NCBI GenBank assembly: GCA_947579665.1
Contig: OX388350.1
Location: 33,389,393-33,453,392 of the forward strand
Direction of reading: 5' to 3'
Length of the DNA stretch: 64,000 bases
From: Sympetrum striolatum
Taxonomy: Eukaryota; Arthropoda; Insecta; Odonata; Libellulidae
The notes under the pieces are model-generated. The model saw only the letters and a program-made list of their open reading frames with translations. It did no database searches and had not been told where the DNA came from. Position numbers and translations under genes: made by a program. Below are positions 36,296 through 47,700 of the stretch, piece after piece (positions within the stretch are counted from its first letter, which is position 1; each line of letters opens with the position of its first letter).

Positions 36296-36560
36296 TGTCA
36301 GTGAGGAAGGGGAGGGCAAACTATCTCTTACCTCATCTTTCAAGGAAGGGATTACCTCTCGAGGACTTAACTAAAGGAGGTAACAGTTGAGGGTTTTGGG
36401 TTAAAACCTTGGATTTTTACGTTACTTTTTAAGTCTTCAAGTATTCTGACGGTGAGGAATGCTAAAGCAAGCCACTTCATCCCTCATCTTGGTTATTTGC
36501 ATCATTCCCTCTTTGCTAGGTGATGGTAAGATGGATGAGGATTCACCCACTATTCGAGCT
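36296..36560 (+). repeat. SINE-like repeat family, two right copies
   Basis: GTCAGTGAGGAAGGGGAGGG near 36299 and ACGGTGAGGAATGCTAAAGC near 36449 match the family at 34698-34960. So do the following CTCATCTT and CATTCCCTCT blocks. The four copies flank the promoter-like island at 35.4-36.06 kb. Confidence 0.4.
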
Positions 36561-38187
36561 GATGAATTTATTCTATGGAAAGCTGTTATCAGTAGTTAAT
36601 CTTCTCGGAAGAGTTAATCATTTCTAAGTTAGCTGTTGCCAATGCACTGATGACTCGTGGAAGGTTGTCAGTCATGACCGTTTCTAATAACTTAAATCGT
36701 TAAAGCTTTTGGTAATGTAGAACGTATAAAAAGTTGAAGTAAATTAAGTTACTTCAGTTTCACCACTGTATCTGAATCTTAACTTTGAGAGATTTTTATC
36801 CATCAAATGACATAAATATGTTCATTATTCTCTTTTTCAATTGCACTAATTATATTCCACAATATTTCAAGCAATTAAATTCAGGAGTTTCCTCGGTGAA
36901 AATGCGATTTCTCTCGCGATATTTATTTGACAGGGATTTCCGCGAATTTCCACCTCCTCAGTGAAGTAAGACCTGGAATGCGCTTTTTAGTCTTTACGGG
37001 ACAATTTTTCTCTGCCTATGAAATGAAGTTTCAAAACGTCTGTCATGCTTCGTTGTTATTATGGGAAAATTCATTGTTTTCAATGCAGCGAAGCTAACGA
37101 TCTTACCTATATTTCTGGTGCAGTATTAATTCTTTAATTTATGGTTAAAGTTTCTTTCCTCATTCAGCGGTTGTTTCCGCTTTATAGCTCCGCTGATATG
37201 CAATTAGCCTTGTTTTTAAATTCGTTAAAATGAAATATTTCAACAGAAAGTTCATCGCAGGGTTCAATCTGCTTTCCAAGTTCTGCTCCAGCAGGATGAT
37301 TTATGTGTTGCTATACTAGAGATATTTCAATCTCTATGGAAATTGGATGGGAAACGAGGTTAAGACAGAGTTATCGAAGAATCCGATTATCCTAGGTTAT
37401 TCAACGCTAAGTAATTTAAGGTGGCCAATTGAGACCGAAAAATGACACGAAATTCGATTATCGCATCATAAACTTATAGCCATACTTTAAGCAGAAGTAT
37501 GGAGAATGGCTATTAAATGAATTAGTTCGAAGTGGAAATCATTTGAACAATTTTGAAGATTATGAGTTTCATTGAATACGTATTTGATTAAAGTAAGACC
37601 TCTCCAAAGACAGATGTATCAGCTGAAGAGAAGATTTTTCCAAACGTTGTCATCTTAACATATTTTATCCTGTTATTGCTTGCTTGCGTCTAATTTTTTA
37701 AACTCAATGCACGAATTATTACGAACCATCATTAATAGGTACTTTGTCTCGCCTATATCGCCTGTTCATAGTTTCTGTCGATGCAAATTCAATTTATCAT
37801 ATATCATCGTATCATATCATTATATCATCATATATATTGATAATGTATCCTCGTTATGCAACAGAGTGAAAATATCAGGATAAATTCGTTGAATATATTT
37901 ATATTTCATATGGAGTTTCGACTTACATAACAACAAACTTAAAATCTTCCTGTTGTGCAGTTTCAATTATTTATCCTACGTTACCGATTCAGATATCTAC
38001 AACCACTCATGCTCACGACTAGCTCATTACTTTAACATGGTGAGGAAACTAGACATCTAGTCCTTCCACATCTGTCTAGTATTTCCACTATGGTACTTTA
38101 TTCTTCTTATTATTAATATCGTTTCAGACATCTATGGGCTGCGATTTCACTACTTTATTCATTTTTTCTTCTTTTTCCTTTTTCTTA
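36561..38187. other. AT-rich stretch
   Basis: I see no gene here. A short ATC/ATAT simple-sequence patch lies at 37796-37840. Confidence 0.5.
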
Positions 38188-38227
38188 AGAGGGCAAGAGG
38201 GAGCACCCTGGCTCCCTCTTGCTCTCT
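38188..38227. repeat. Short strong hairpin, 17-bp arms
   Basis: AGAGGGCAAGAGGGAGC (38188-38204) and GCTCCCTCTTGCTCTCT (38211-38227) pair at 16 of 17 positions around a six-base loop, just after a T-rich tract. It could be a transcript hairpin or a tiny element relic. Confidence 0.45.
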
Positions 38228-38916
38228 CTTCATCAGAGAAAGTACTTTCCTGTATGAATATCATTATATTATGGTATTTTAATAAATAGAAATATAGTGT
38301 ATCGCTCTTTCTACTAGGAATTCCTCACGAATTCAGCGATTTTAAGAATAATAATTTTCGACATGCGTACCCATTACCCCTCGCTAACATCATTCGTGCC
38401 CTCGAGGCGTTACAGGGACATATATTTCCGGTGGAATGTCGAAGAAATTTCCCTAATGAACCTCCGAACAGAAACACGTGGAAAGTAAAACCATAGAACC
38501 CAATTGCCTCCGGTTTGGCATCCTCATCATTCAAACCCCCACCGATGCCGGAATCACCCCTGGAAAAAAATCACGCAACACCCCTTGTCCTTGCCAGGAT
38601 TGCATGAAAAAATCTGCATCGCAGCAATCTCTCCTCCGGCGTCGCCTCCCCTCTTCCGCCGCCCCATTTGACCTCTCCATTTTACTTCGACGTCGCCCCT
38701 CCTCTTAAGGCGATCCCAGAGTCTCCCCGTTTTCCGGCAAATAGGGTATGTTGCGGCGGGGGCCGTACGTGCCGAGTTGTTGCGAGAGGAAAGGGTTTCG
38801 TGCAGCCTTGAAAAAACGACGAGAGATAGCGGCTGCAGACGCGGGGTGTGAGGCCGTATGCACAAATAAAGAGCGAGCGAAATATAGTGTGTGGAATCGC
38901 CATCTCAGGCGTTTGT
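38228..38916. other. GC-richer island left of the piggyBac-like element
   Basis: 38330-38916 is CpG-rich, with overlapping unrecognised frames on both strands (up to 103 codons). It abuts the TTAA site at 38917, so the element landed at its edge. Confidence 0.4.
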
Positions 38917-38920
38917 TTAA

Positions 38921-39962
38921 CACTAGAAGGACGTCGGTGGCATTTGACCGCTTTCCGGCGTTTTAATTCGAAATTTTTTGAGTTAAATATTTTTCAATTT
39001 TCAGAACTATTCAGAATATGGCTTAACATAACTTTGTTCAGTTGAGTAAGCGTTTGAAAGGCTTGCAGTGAAGATTTTAGAAGTATTATTTTTTTCGATT
39101 ATATTTGCCAAGAAAGACATTTTTCAAGAGCAAATATCACTTGTGTATCAATTAAAATTTACTCATATGATAAATTCATTGTGTTATTGTTTTAACTATG
39201 AAACTTAACATAAAGAATAAAATAATTTTGGGGTAACCAAGAGGTACCCTCCTCGGGAGAGGTAGGTTCTTGCTTGCTAGCCGAAGGGTTAAATATTTTA
39301 AAATTTTTTAAAACTCTCTGACTTTGTGTGATACTATCCCAAATTTGGTATGAACGAATTAAAATTTTCCTAACACTAGCGTGCTAATTTTTGCAGTATG
39401 TTATACCTAGAAGGATGGTTGGTGGTCATTTGACCACTACCTCTGTTCAAGCCAAATATTTACCTTTTTCTCCGATTTTTTAAATATTTTCCTTTCATTA
39501 CATTAATAACCATAAAAATGATGGATAAAGTTCTCTCGGGTTGCAAGCCGGGTGGTTTCTTCGATGTCTCTCAACGTTTCAGGGACCAAAACGTTGAGAG
39601 ACATCGAAGAAACCACCCGGCTTGCAACCCGAGAGAACTTTATCCATAATATTCGCAGGGAAAGCACCAGATCCTTCATAAAAATGATGTTTCAAAGGAA
39701 CTTGAGTATAGCGTGATTATTATTCCAATCCCTATAGAGAGAACATAATGAACTCGTCGCTGTAACTAGACATTTGTTTATTAACTATCGATCAATAGAA
39801 AAACTGTTGTTTAATGTTGCTATAAGTATATAGATATGCCCTAATAAACAATTAAACTACTCCAAGACGAAAAGAAGCAATAAAATTGGTACTGAGAAGC
39901 GAAATTATCAATTGACCACTTCCCGTCCTTCTAGGTAAAGCGAAACTCCCGTCTTTGTAGTG
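38921..39962. mobile_element. piggyBac-like non-autonomous element between TTAA sites
   Basis: TTAA stands at both edges (38917-38920 and 39963-39966). The left terminus reads CACTAGAAGGACG and the inverse of the right terminus reads CACTACAAAGACG, matching at 11 of 13 positions. Inner repeats follow the same theme: ACCTAGAAGGATGG near 39405 and its inverse CCGTCCTTCTAGGT near 39924, each next to a TTTGACCACT or ATTGACCACT motif. TTAA targets with C-A/C-rich short terminal repeats plus inner inverted repeats are piggyBac traits. No transposase frame was found in the 1,042 bp. The inner pair might be the edges of a second, nested copy. A long hairpin (39521-39647) lies inside. Confidence 0.6.
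39521..39647. repeat. Perfect 59-bp-arm inverted repeat (hairpin) inside the piggyBac-like element
   Basis: The arm 39521-39579 is the exact reverse complement of 39589-39647, separated by a 9-base loop (CAGGGACCA). With no mismatch over 59 bp it must be recent or maintained. The right arm continues into an open + frame (39588-39716, 42 codons) rich in Arg, Thr and Glu. Such a frame could be the tail of an element-encoded protein that was copied in inverted orientation. I do not recognise the protein. A transcript across it would form a long duplex. Confidence 0.75.
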
Positions 39963-39966
39963 TTAA

Positions 39967-41637
39967 ATTCTCCGAAAGCTGTTAGCGAGTAGGTGCCATG
40001 CATGTCCCGGATGGTGGGGATTATTTTCTTTAATTAAACCTGCGAATTCGCGATAGGATCTGCGGTTTGTGTTAATAATTTAATTATCTTGGTGCATCCT
40101 CCAGAGTGGTGTTGATTAGCCAAGGAGACAAAGAAATTTGGGAGGTTATTGGGAACTTCAGAAGAGAATTTCACCTCATCCCATCTGCAGGTGAAATTTT
40201 GCCCGCCGCTGTATGTGGAATTTCAGATTAATCTGCTCTGAATTCATACAGCGAGAAAAATATTCATGGAACATATATATTAACGCTCTCTTTGGTGTAT
40301 CGTTGCGATCTTGAAATTATCATGGGCCAGGAGACGACTTATAGCAGGATGATATTCATAAAAAGCAGGAAATAGCAAATCCTAACGCCATCTACCTTGT
40401 GGATGATAAAAACCAATAAAGCTAGAAGCAATACTTATGATACATAATACTTGATATCTGTATTTTAATGCGCTTTGTATCTATAAAGTTCCATCCAGAA
40501 ATCTTTGATATTTATTCACAAAATGATTCCGATCAAAATATTTTGCAGCATAGTTTATAAAATAATGACCGGTTGACCTTAATATTATTTACACTTAGGA
40601 GTAAGGGCCGCTTAGTTCAGGCATTCGAATTATTCTATCGCAGTGATTATATATTTTCATAAAGTTATTTACATTCTACTGCCTAAGTTTTATATAGTTT
40701 TGAAACATTTATTCCAGGCTAAATTTTTAAGAATTTTTGTAGCTTATTAATTTAAGGTTTCTGGAAATTGAAAGCTATTTCAGTAAGTTTATTACAAGTA
40801 TTGAATTTGATTATTCCATAAAATATTTTGTTATACTTTTTCTCCATAAGGAATAATATTAATGAAACATCGAATATGGATTTTCGGTTGAAGAAATAAT
40901 TTAAAATCATCTGTAAGAATTAAAATTTTAACTGGTATTGATTTTTCATTGTAATAATCAATTGAAACTTTGCGTACCAATCTCTGGTTATGTCTCTGAT
41001 TTACTTATAAATATTATATTATTAAAATCACTAATAACTCTGTAAGAAACCGGACAAATTGCTCTTGGTAATAAAGACATGTAAAGGGTGAAATATTCGT
41101 CCGTAACCAAGAAAAACCTCGCTAACATTTCATTGTAGATATCCATAAATGTGTTAGATACGAAATATTTTCTTTTTGCTTCTCCTAATTCTTAATTTTC
41201 ACATTTCGAATCGACTCAAACCCACGCAAATCGAGGCGTAGTGAGTGTGTGTGGATCAGAAGAGGTTGTTTAAAGTCTGGGCAATGACGTGTTGCATGCA
41301 TATGTCATACCTTCGTTATCACATCCTGTGCTCTCCTCCCACCTTGATTTTCCCACCAGTCTCTCCTGTCCTCTGGATAACTTTGTCTGCCCTCCCCTGG
41401 TACTCCCATCTGTCCCTCCACATGACACGTGGCTCCCTTCCTCACTATCTCAATAACCCTCCCCTCCAAGCTATCTCTTAATTACCTCCCCTTGTCTCCA
41501 TCACTTCTTTCCTCCTACCCCTTTCATATCCCACTGTCTTTTCCTTTTTCAGCTCTCGTTTAAAACTTCGATTTATCAGGCGTTTTTTGATTCCACGTTG
41601 CACTCTGTGCATATCAAAGTTGCTATCAAAGTATTAC
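39967..41637. other. AT-rich stretch ending in a pyrimidine-rich tract
   Basis: AT-rich to about 41320. From 41325 to 41560 the + strand is strongly C/T-rich (runs such as CTCCTCCCACC). The 78-codon frame there reflects that bias. No gene is seen. Confidence 0.5.
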
Positions 41638-41790
41638 TGACACCCTACCCTTGCGGAATGGTTAGCTCGTAAACCTGATGTCGCCAAGGTCCCAGGTTCG
41701 GCTCCCAGGATTGTCGGAATTCTCCTGCCCAGGTGTATCTGCTCGTCGTTAGTCGTTTGAGTCTCTTGCTGCAGTCGTACTAAAAAGATT
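41638..41790 (+). repeat. tRNA-derived SINE copy
   Basis: On the + strand, GCGGAATGGTTAGCTCGTAA (41654-41673) resembles an A box and CCAGGTTCGGCTCCCAGG (near 41693-41710) matches a B box. Spacing is as in tRNA genes. A body containing CCTGCCCAGGTGTATCTGC follows, then an A/T-rich end. No clover-leaf closes. It differs from the SINE at 7724, so at least two families are present. Confidence 0.5.
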
Positions 41791-44700
41791 GGGTTATTAT
41801 AATTATAAATTATATAAATATCACATAATCCGTGTTTTTTTTATTCTTTGCATGCATGGATATGTTATTCGTTAATTTTCCCCGGATGTTCTTCTTTATA
41901 ATATATGACAAATGACCAATATGATTAATGTAAAATGTCTAACTACATCTTTAATCATTTCTTAACTCAGCTCGTCGAATTCATCTAATGCAATACTTGG
42001 GATTCGATATTTTTGAATCCAAATCACTACCTGGCCAAAATATTCCTGTTTAATTTTGTAATTAGAGGAGTACAGAATGTGAAGTTTTTTATTTTAAACT
42101 CATGATTTATAAAAGATAACAGTCCTTTATACAGATTTTTATGTAGAATGGATCAAGGATAGGGGCAGAAAGTATTTATTCACTTGAATATTTTCACTTA
42201 ATTTCATGAATATATAAACATATTTGTTATAATAGTTTTAGGGATTAAGAAACGAAGATCCGTGCATAATTTAATTTCATTTGATGTGAATTATCATGTA
42301 TCCTTTGTTGTTTGTTGAATATATCTAGTTTGCATTCTTTTAATGTCAGAATAATTCTACTATCTGATTTTCCTTCACCAGAATTTATCGTTTGTAATAT
42401 AAACATTAGATGAACTAGGTAGATAGTCTATATAGACAGTTACATATTGAGGAATTAAATTAAGCTGTTTGGATTTCATAAACGAAGTATCAAGTCTATT
42501 TAAATATAGATATCTTATAGGGCACAGGGTAACGTAATAGATGCTGTTTATACGTTAAACTAAGTGTTGCACCATTGGGAGTTATCTTAATTTCTCTCGT
42601 CCATTTTGTAGCAGTCTTTCTTCTTGATCTAACTTCCCTCCTAATCTCAGCTCTCGATTTGTGTGAAAGAACGTTGGGATGCATCTTCGTCTATCCTCCC
42701 CTGCTTTCAAACACTTCCGCGCTGTCACACCTCTTAAGTTAGCGGTTGATTTTTCTCCGAATTGGTTTCTTCTCTTCTCGTGATGGGCCCTTTTACAGTA
42801 CAAAGGAGATGTTGACTCTGAACGCTTAAAGAGTCCGGGGAAGGAGACGAAAGAGTTAAGGTTTATATTAGGCCTTGCACACAGGAAAGATAGGTTCCTT
42901 TGCGGGCCCTCTTGATCTTTCGAAGAGACAACTACATTCTTATCCATGAAGCAACTAATCTTTTGTCCATCTAAATAAGTATGGCTTTTTTCTTTGTATA
43001 GATCTTTAGTTCTTTAACCCAGCTCTACTCGACCTTTTAGCGGAGAACAAAGCTATAGACTTTAATTAAGGCTGCCGCTATATGTAGTTTTAAACGGAAT
43101 TCCAATTACCGAGTATATTCATGCCTATAATTGGTTTTTAACTGTTGTTTTTGTTTATAGTTGGTTAAAAATTTTTCATATTGAAGCAAACTATTCCTGT
43201 ATGTTATGCTGAATATAAATAATATATATAAATAGAAATAATATAATTATATAATTTCTACCAAGCGTTTTCTGATATTTCCAAGATATCAATTACTTTA
43301 ATTAAACTTTATACATTAGGTTTCGTTGACTTTCACTGTGTAATAATTTCGAGTAAATAATATGCGTACGGTCTCAGGAGGTACACTTGCTTTTGGGTTA
43401 TGAGGATGAGCACTAATTTTTCAATGCCTTTTTTCAACATTGAATTGCAGAAAGGAATGCTAGGGGTTATTAAGAACGTAGTCTAAGTTTTTGATTTAGT
43501 GTATCTAGAAAGTTGAAAAGGTAACTTAAAATTTACCTTCTCTGAATTATTTTGGATTAATGCTTTGTGTAGGGTGCCAAGATATCATACCATTTAAGGC
43601 GAAACCATAGAATAGCCCCTGGAGAGTAGGCTACTTTAGTAACTGCAATAATTGTGCTAATAGTTTGCATATAGGTACAGTGTTACATTCCACTGCCCCA
43701 TGGATGGCTTCATGGATTTACAATTTACTTCGCGCTGCTCAATAAATAAAATAAAAGTGATAAGAGATGGCAATATAATCTGGAATAAAAATTCTACTCA
43801 ATATAACTGTGGAAGATACGGTCAAGCTACTTCGATAGCACAAGCCTTTCCCTACCAAGTCGGTGGTTACTCTATCCATGCAGTATCTGCTCAGATGCAT
43901 CGAAAAATCTGTCATTCTTAAGCGTAGAGTTCTCCTCAGCTTTCCTCCAGCATTTCCCCAGATCGCCTTCGGGTCGCGACCCGTCGTTCGGGAAACAGTG
44001 GCCTTTAAGACGTCGACTTTCTCGAAAAGATTGGCGTTGAGTTGCAAGTTTCCTTGGGCGTCTCGTCGCTCAGCCCCGGCGGCGTCAGCATCCGCCGAAG
44101 AAGAAAGTTCCATCGCCGAAGAGAGATGGCAAACCCTCAGCTTACGCGACGTGGGAAAAATAAGAAGGAAATCGGATTTTGACATTCCTTCTTTCAAGAG
44201 GCCGACGCCGTCTTATTCACAGCGGGTCGGGGGAATTACCTCGAGTAATTAGATGTACTCCTGTTTGAACGTATGTCCCCCCCAACCAGGCACGCCCCCT
44301 TCTTAGCCTGTCTCCCGTACCTCGCGTCAAACGCAATTGGTCGGATTGTCGGCCGAAAAATGTATTCTCAGTGACCCGGATAAAATTCCTCCAACCATTA
44401 GCCTCGTTGCGGCCGTCGCCCATGTTCTTTTTTTGTCTTTCTTTTGTTTTTTCGAGTTCCCTCTGCACTTTAGTCTTTTTCCGCGCCGGGTTTTGATGAA
44501 GGCTTTAACGTGTAGTAAATTGAGTTGGCCCCTTTCTCTCCCTGCTTTTTCTCCTTCCAAGTAATCTCGCCGGCTTTTTTCTACGGCAATAGACGGCCGT
44601 TCGCGGTGGTTGACGGGGTTTATGAAGAGGTGGAGGGGCGCATTGTATTCATGTCACTCAACGGTTAAAGATTTTTGCCAGCCGTGTCTGAACGCACACA

Positions 44701-47700
44701 AACGTCGTGGTAGCGCTAGGTCGCTTCGTCGTTTGTCTTTTTTGCGTTTCCCGTGGCCGTCGCGCGGCGGCGCTGCGCGCATGCACGTGGTTATTGTTGC
44801 GGGTTGCTCTCTAATTATCTTGTTAAGGATGGCTGTTTCTTTTGCCCTGTTCGAGTGTCTCCAGGTTTTACGGTGCTGTGGCGGGTAGAGGGAGAAATAT
44901 TTCTGCAGGTTTTCTTTGCCCTGATAGAGGGTTGATATTCCAGTAAACTGGATGGTTGTTCAATTTGTAGGGGCGAAGTTTTTTCGACTTACAACCTTTT
45001 AAAGGTGCTTCTTTTGATATGAAATCGCAGTTTGATGAGGATTATAGAACAACTAATTAATGCTGTTTAATTGAGTTGCTTTTTCTCAATTAAAGTTTTC
45101 CCTGTTAAGTAGGTGAATTTCTACTATTATTCCAATTTTCAAGGTTAATTTTTCTACACTTCAAATACTGTTTTAGCTTGTGCATTTTGTACGACCCCTT
45201 TAGTGACTAAATGGATAGAATGTATCGTATGTTTTTGTCTTTGGGGTGAAATGTTGATACTAAATTATTAGCATTTATTCTTACGAATCAGACGAATTCT
45301 TTACCAAACATGAATGGCTACAGTAAAGGAATATCCTTTTTCAGCTAGCAGATATGGGCAAGAAAAACATATAATTTGTTTTCTTAAATATAATTTTAGT
45401 ATCCCTTATAAATTTTAAGTTTAAGCAATAAAGAATCAATTACTCCGTATAAAATGTATGGAGAGCATATGTTACGGGATCATTGTCAATGATCAAATGT
45501 GGAGTCAATGAACAAATATACATAAGATTTTTCCTCACGCTCATTTTCCGTATAATTCTCTGATTGGAGCTCTTACCTTAAAACATGTCAATGAAGTCCA
45601 CCCTTTGTATCATTCAATAACTTTTGTCTTCGTATTCTCTTCAGTCTTTCTTCTTGATCTTTAAACCACTTTCTTCAACGATCTTTCCCCTCTCAAAATT
45701 TGACCAATACCTTTCTAATGCCGATTTTGTATTTCTTCAATCAAATTTCTTTCCTTTCCTTCTTTCCACAGCACTTACTCATTTTACTGTACACCCAGGT
45801 TACTTTTTCCATCCACTCCCTCTTCTAAATCTCAAACAATTCTTCATAGAAGCTCGAAAATCCTTTAATACCAAATAAAAGAAATCATATCAGTACAGAC
45901 GTTGACAAAATAATTAATATTGGTAGAACACAAAATCAGTAAAAAATGTTTTCTTTGCTACCTAAAGGCAATAAAAATTTAATTATATGAGAATTGTTTG
46001 TCTCGAGGCATTTTCATTGCGATGCGTCAATCTCTCTTTCGCATTTTGCTGCTCTTTTTATTACGTAATTTTCCTCAGTGTGGTTTGGAGTAATAATAGT
46101 TGTTTATCCCTGCAATTTGTGAGGATAATTCGCTCTTCGTGTGCGCGGCGGAATTCCAACGTCTTGGGTGAAAGCTGTCTTCTCGCTTCTGATGAGAAGA
46201 GTCATTGATTTCGCTAGACATGGAAAGACGGAGGCGAACCAACAACTGAATGGCTTTGCAAAGTTTTCTCTAGCGATGGGGTCAAGAATGTGCTTCTAGC
46301 ACTTTCGTGGGGAATTCTTCAAAGTTGGAATTACTGTCATGTACTTCTCCGAGATTAATGTTCCTTTGAAATGAGGTCGGTCAGTGCTTATGCCTTCCAT
46401 CTAGTCTCTCCAATATATAGGCGTATATCGAGTATGGCTGAATTCCATACCATTGCAAGCTATCTTTATTGGAATCTCTGGCTATTGGAAGCCGCAATAC
46501 CATATTGCACGAATTTATTTCTCCTTTTAGAATCAATCCTTATTAGTATTACATTTATAGTTTCTAGAAGATTAATTTATCATCGAACAAATATATTTCC
46601 GAGCTATATTATGCTACATTTATGACACTAGGGTTGTGTATGATACCATTTTGTCTCTATACTGTAACATCTCTATTGTTTACATTTTTAATTTTGACCG
46701 TTTATTGTATTATATTTAGAATCAAACGCGTACGTGCGGCAAAACACATCAAAATTCGAAATATAATTCAGATATTTCTCTCTTCATTAACAAAAAACAT
46801 CGACCTCGACTTTTTTCACTAATACCTTTTTGGATCGTGGAGTACTGATGTATGATATTTCTGTTGCTGATAAGTGCAGCATTTGGAAATTAAAGATCGA
46901 TATTTTTGATTCTGTTCGCTTCTTCGTTTCTCTTAAAATCTCCGTGCTTGCACTTCTGATACATTCCATTGATGCAAATATTTATGATTGTTCTAATATA
47001 GTGGTAAACACTCAATACACTAAGTTCTGAAAATCAACTTGTTATTTATCTTCATTGGGAAAACTTATTTCGACTGTTAAGTGAGGCAGATTTGCTATCT
47101 CAATTTTCTTCCCAACGGTTTGGTAATGTTAGGGAGTTATCAGAGGGTAAAGAACAGCGTTTTTATTTTCAAGGTAAGATTCAAAAATAAATATTGAGTA
47201 TCGAAGACAGATCTGTGGAATATCTATCGAGGAAATGCTTCTTTGTTTACTTCTAAAAACTTTTTGATTGATTACGCTCTATCTAATCTTGAAATGCAAG
47301 AATGCGTACAAGGTTGGAGTAATGCATTTTCCTGAAATGTCGTCATCGCAAAATGATATTCATACATGTTTGATGCACGGAGAATGTCTCTAAAAATGGG
47401 ATTATAGTTTCATGATATCGCTTAATTAATGTTTTCACAATATTTCATGCATAAACTTACTACTTACATACTAACTAGCAATTTGGTTATCGGATCCTAG
47501 AAACGACAGTTTTTCGTAACCTGCCCAATAAAGGATCAGACTAATTAAATAAATTTTTCCGCTTGCGATGAAAGTATGCCATTTCTTTAAGTTGCTGATT
47601 TTAGCGTGTTTGATTTCGATGAGGTAGCAGCGGAACTTGAAATGGTTTCGCTGTGATATCATGCAGCATATATCAGGTCATGGTTGAAAATGCAAGTATA

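Noticed and set aside
36644..36672. Another hammerhead candidate starting at CTGATGA
   Set aside because: No GAAA, helix II or cleavage trinucleotide follows at the required spacing.
43739..44252. Overlapping 152- and 129-codon frames on opposite strands
   Set aside because: Neither shows a domain or splice context, and opposite-strand overlap suggests chance opening.
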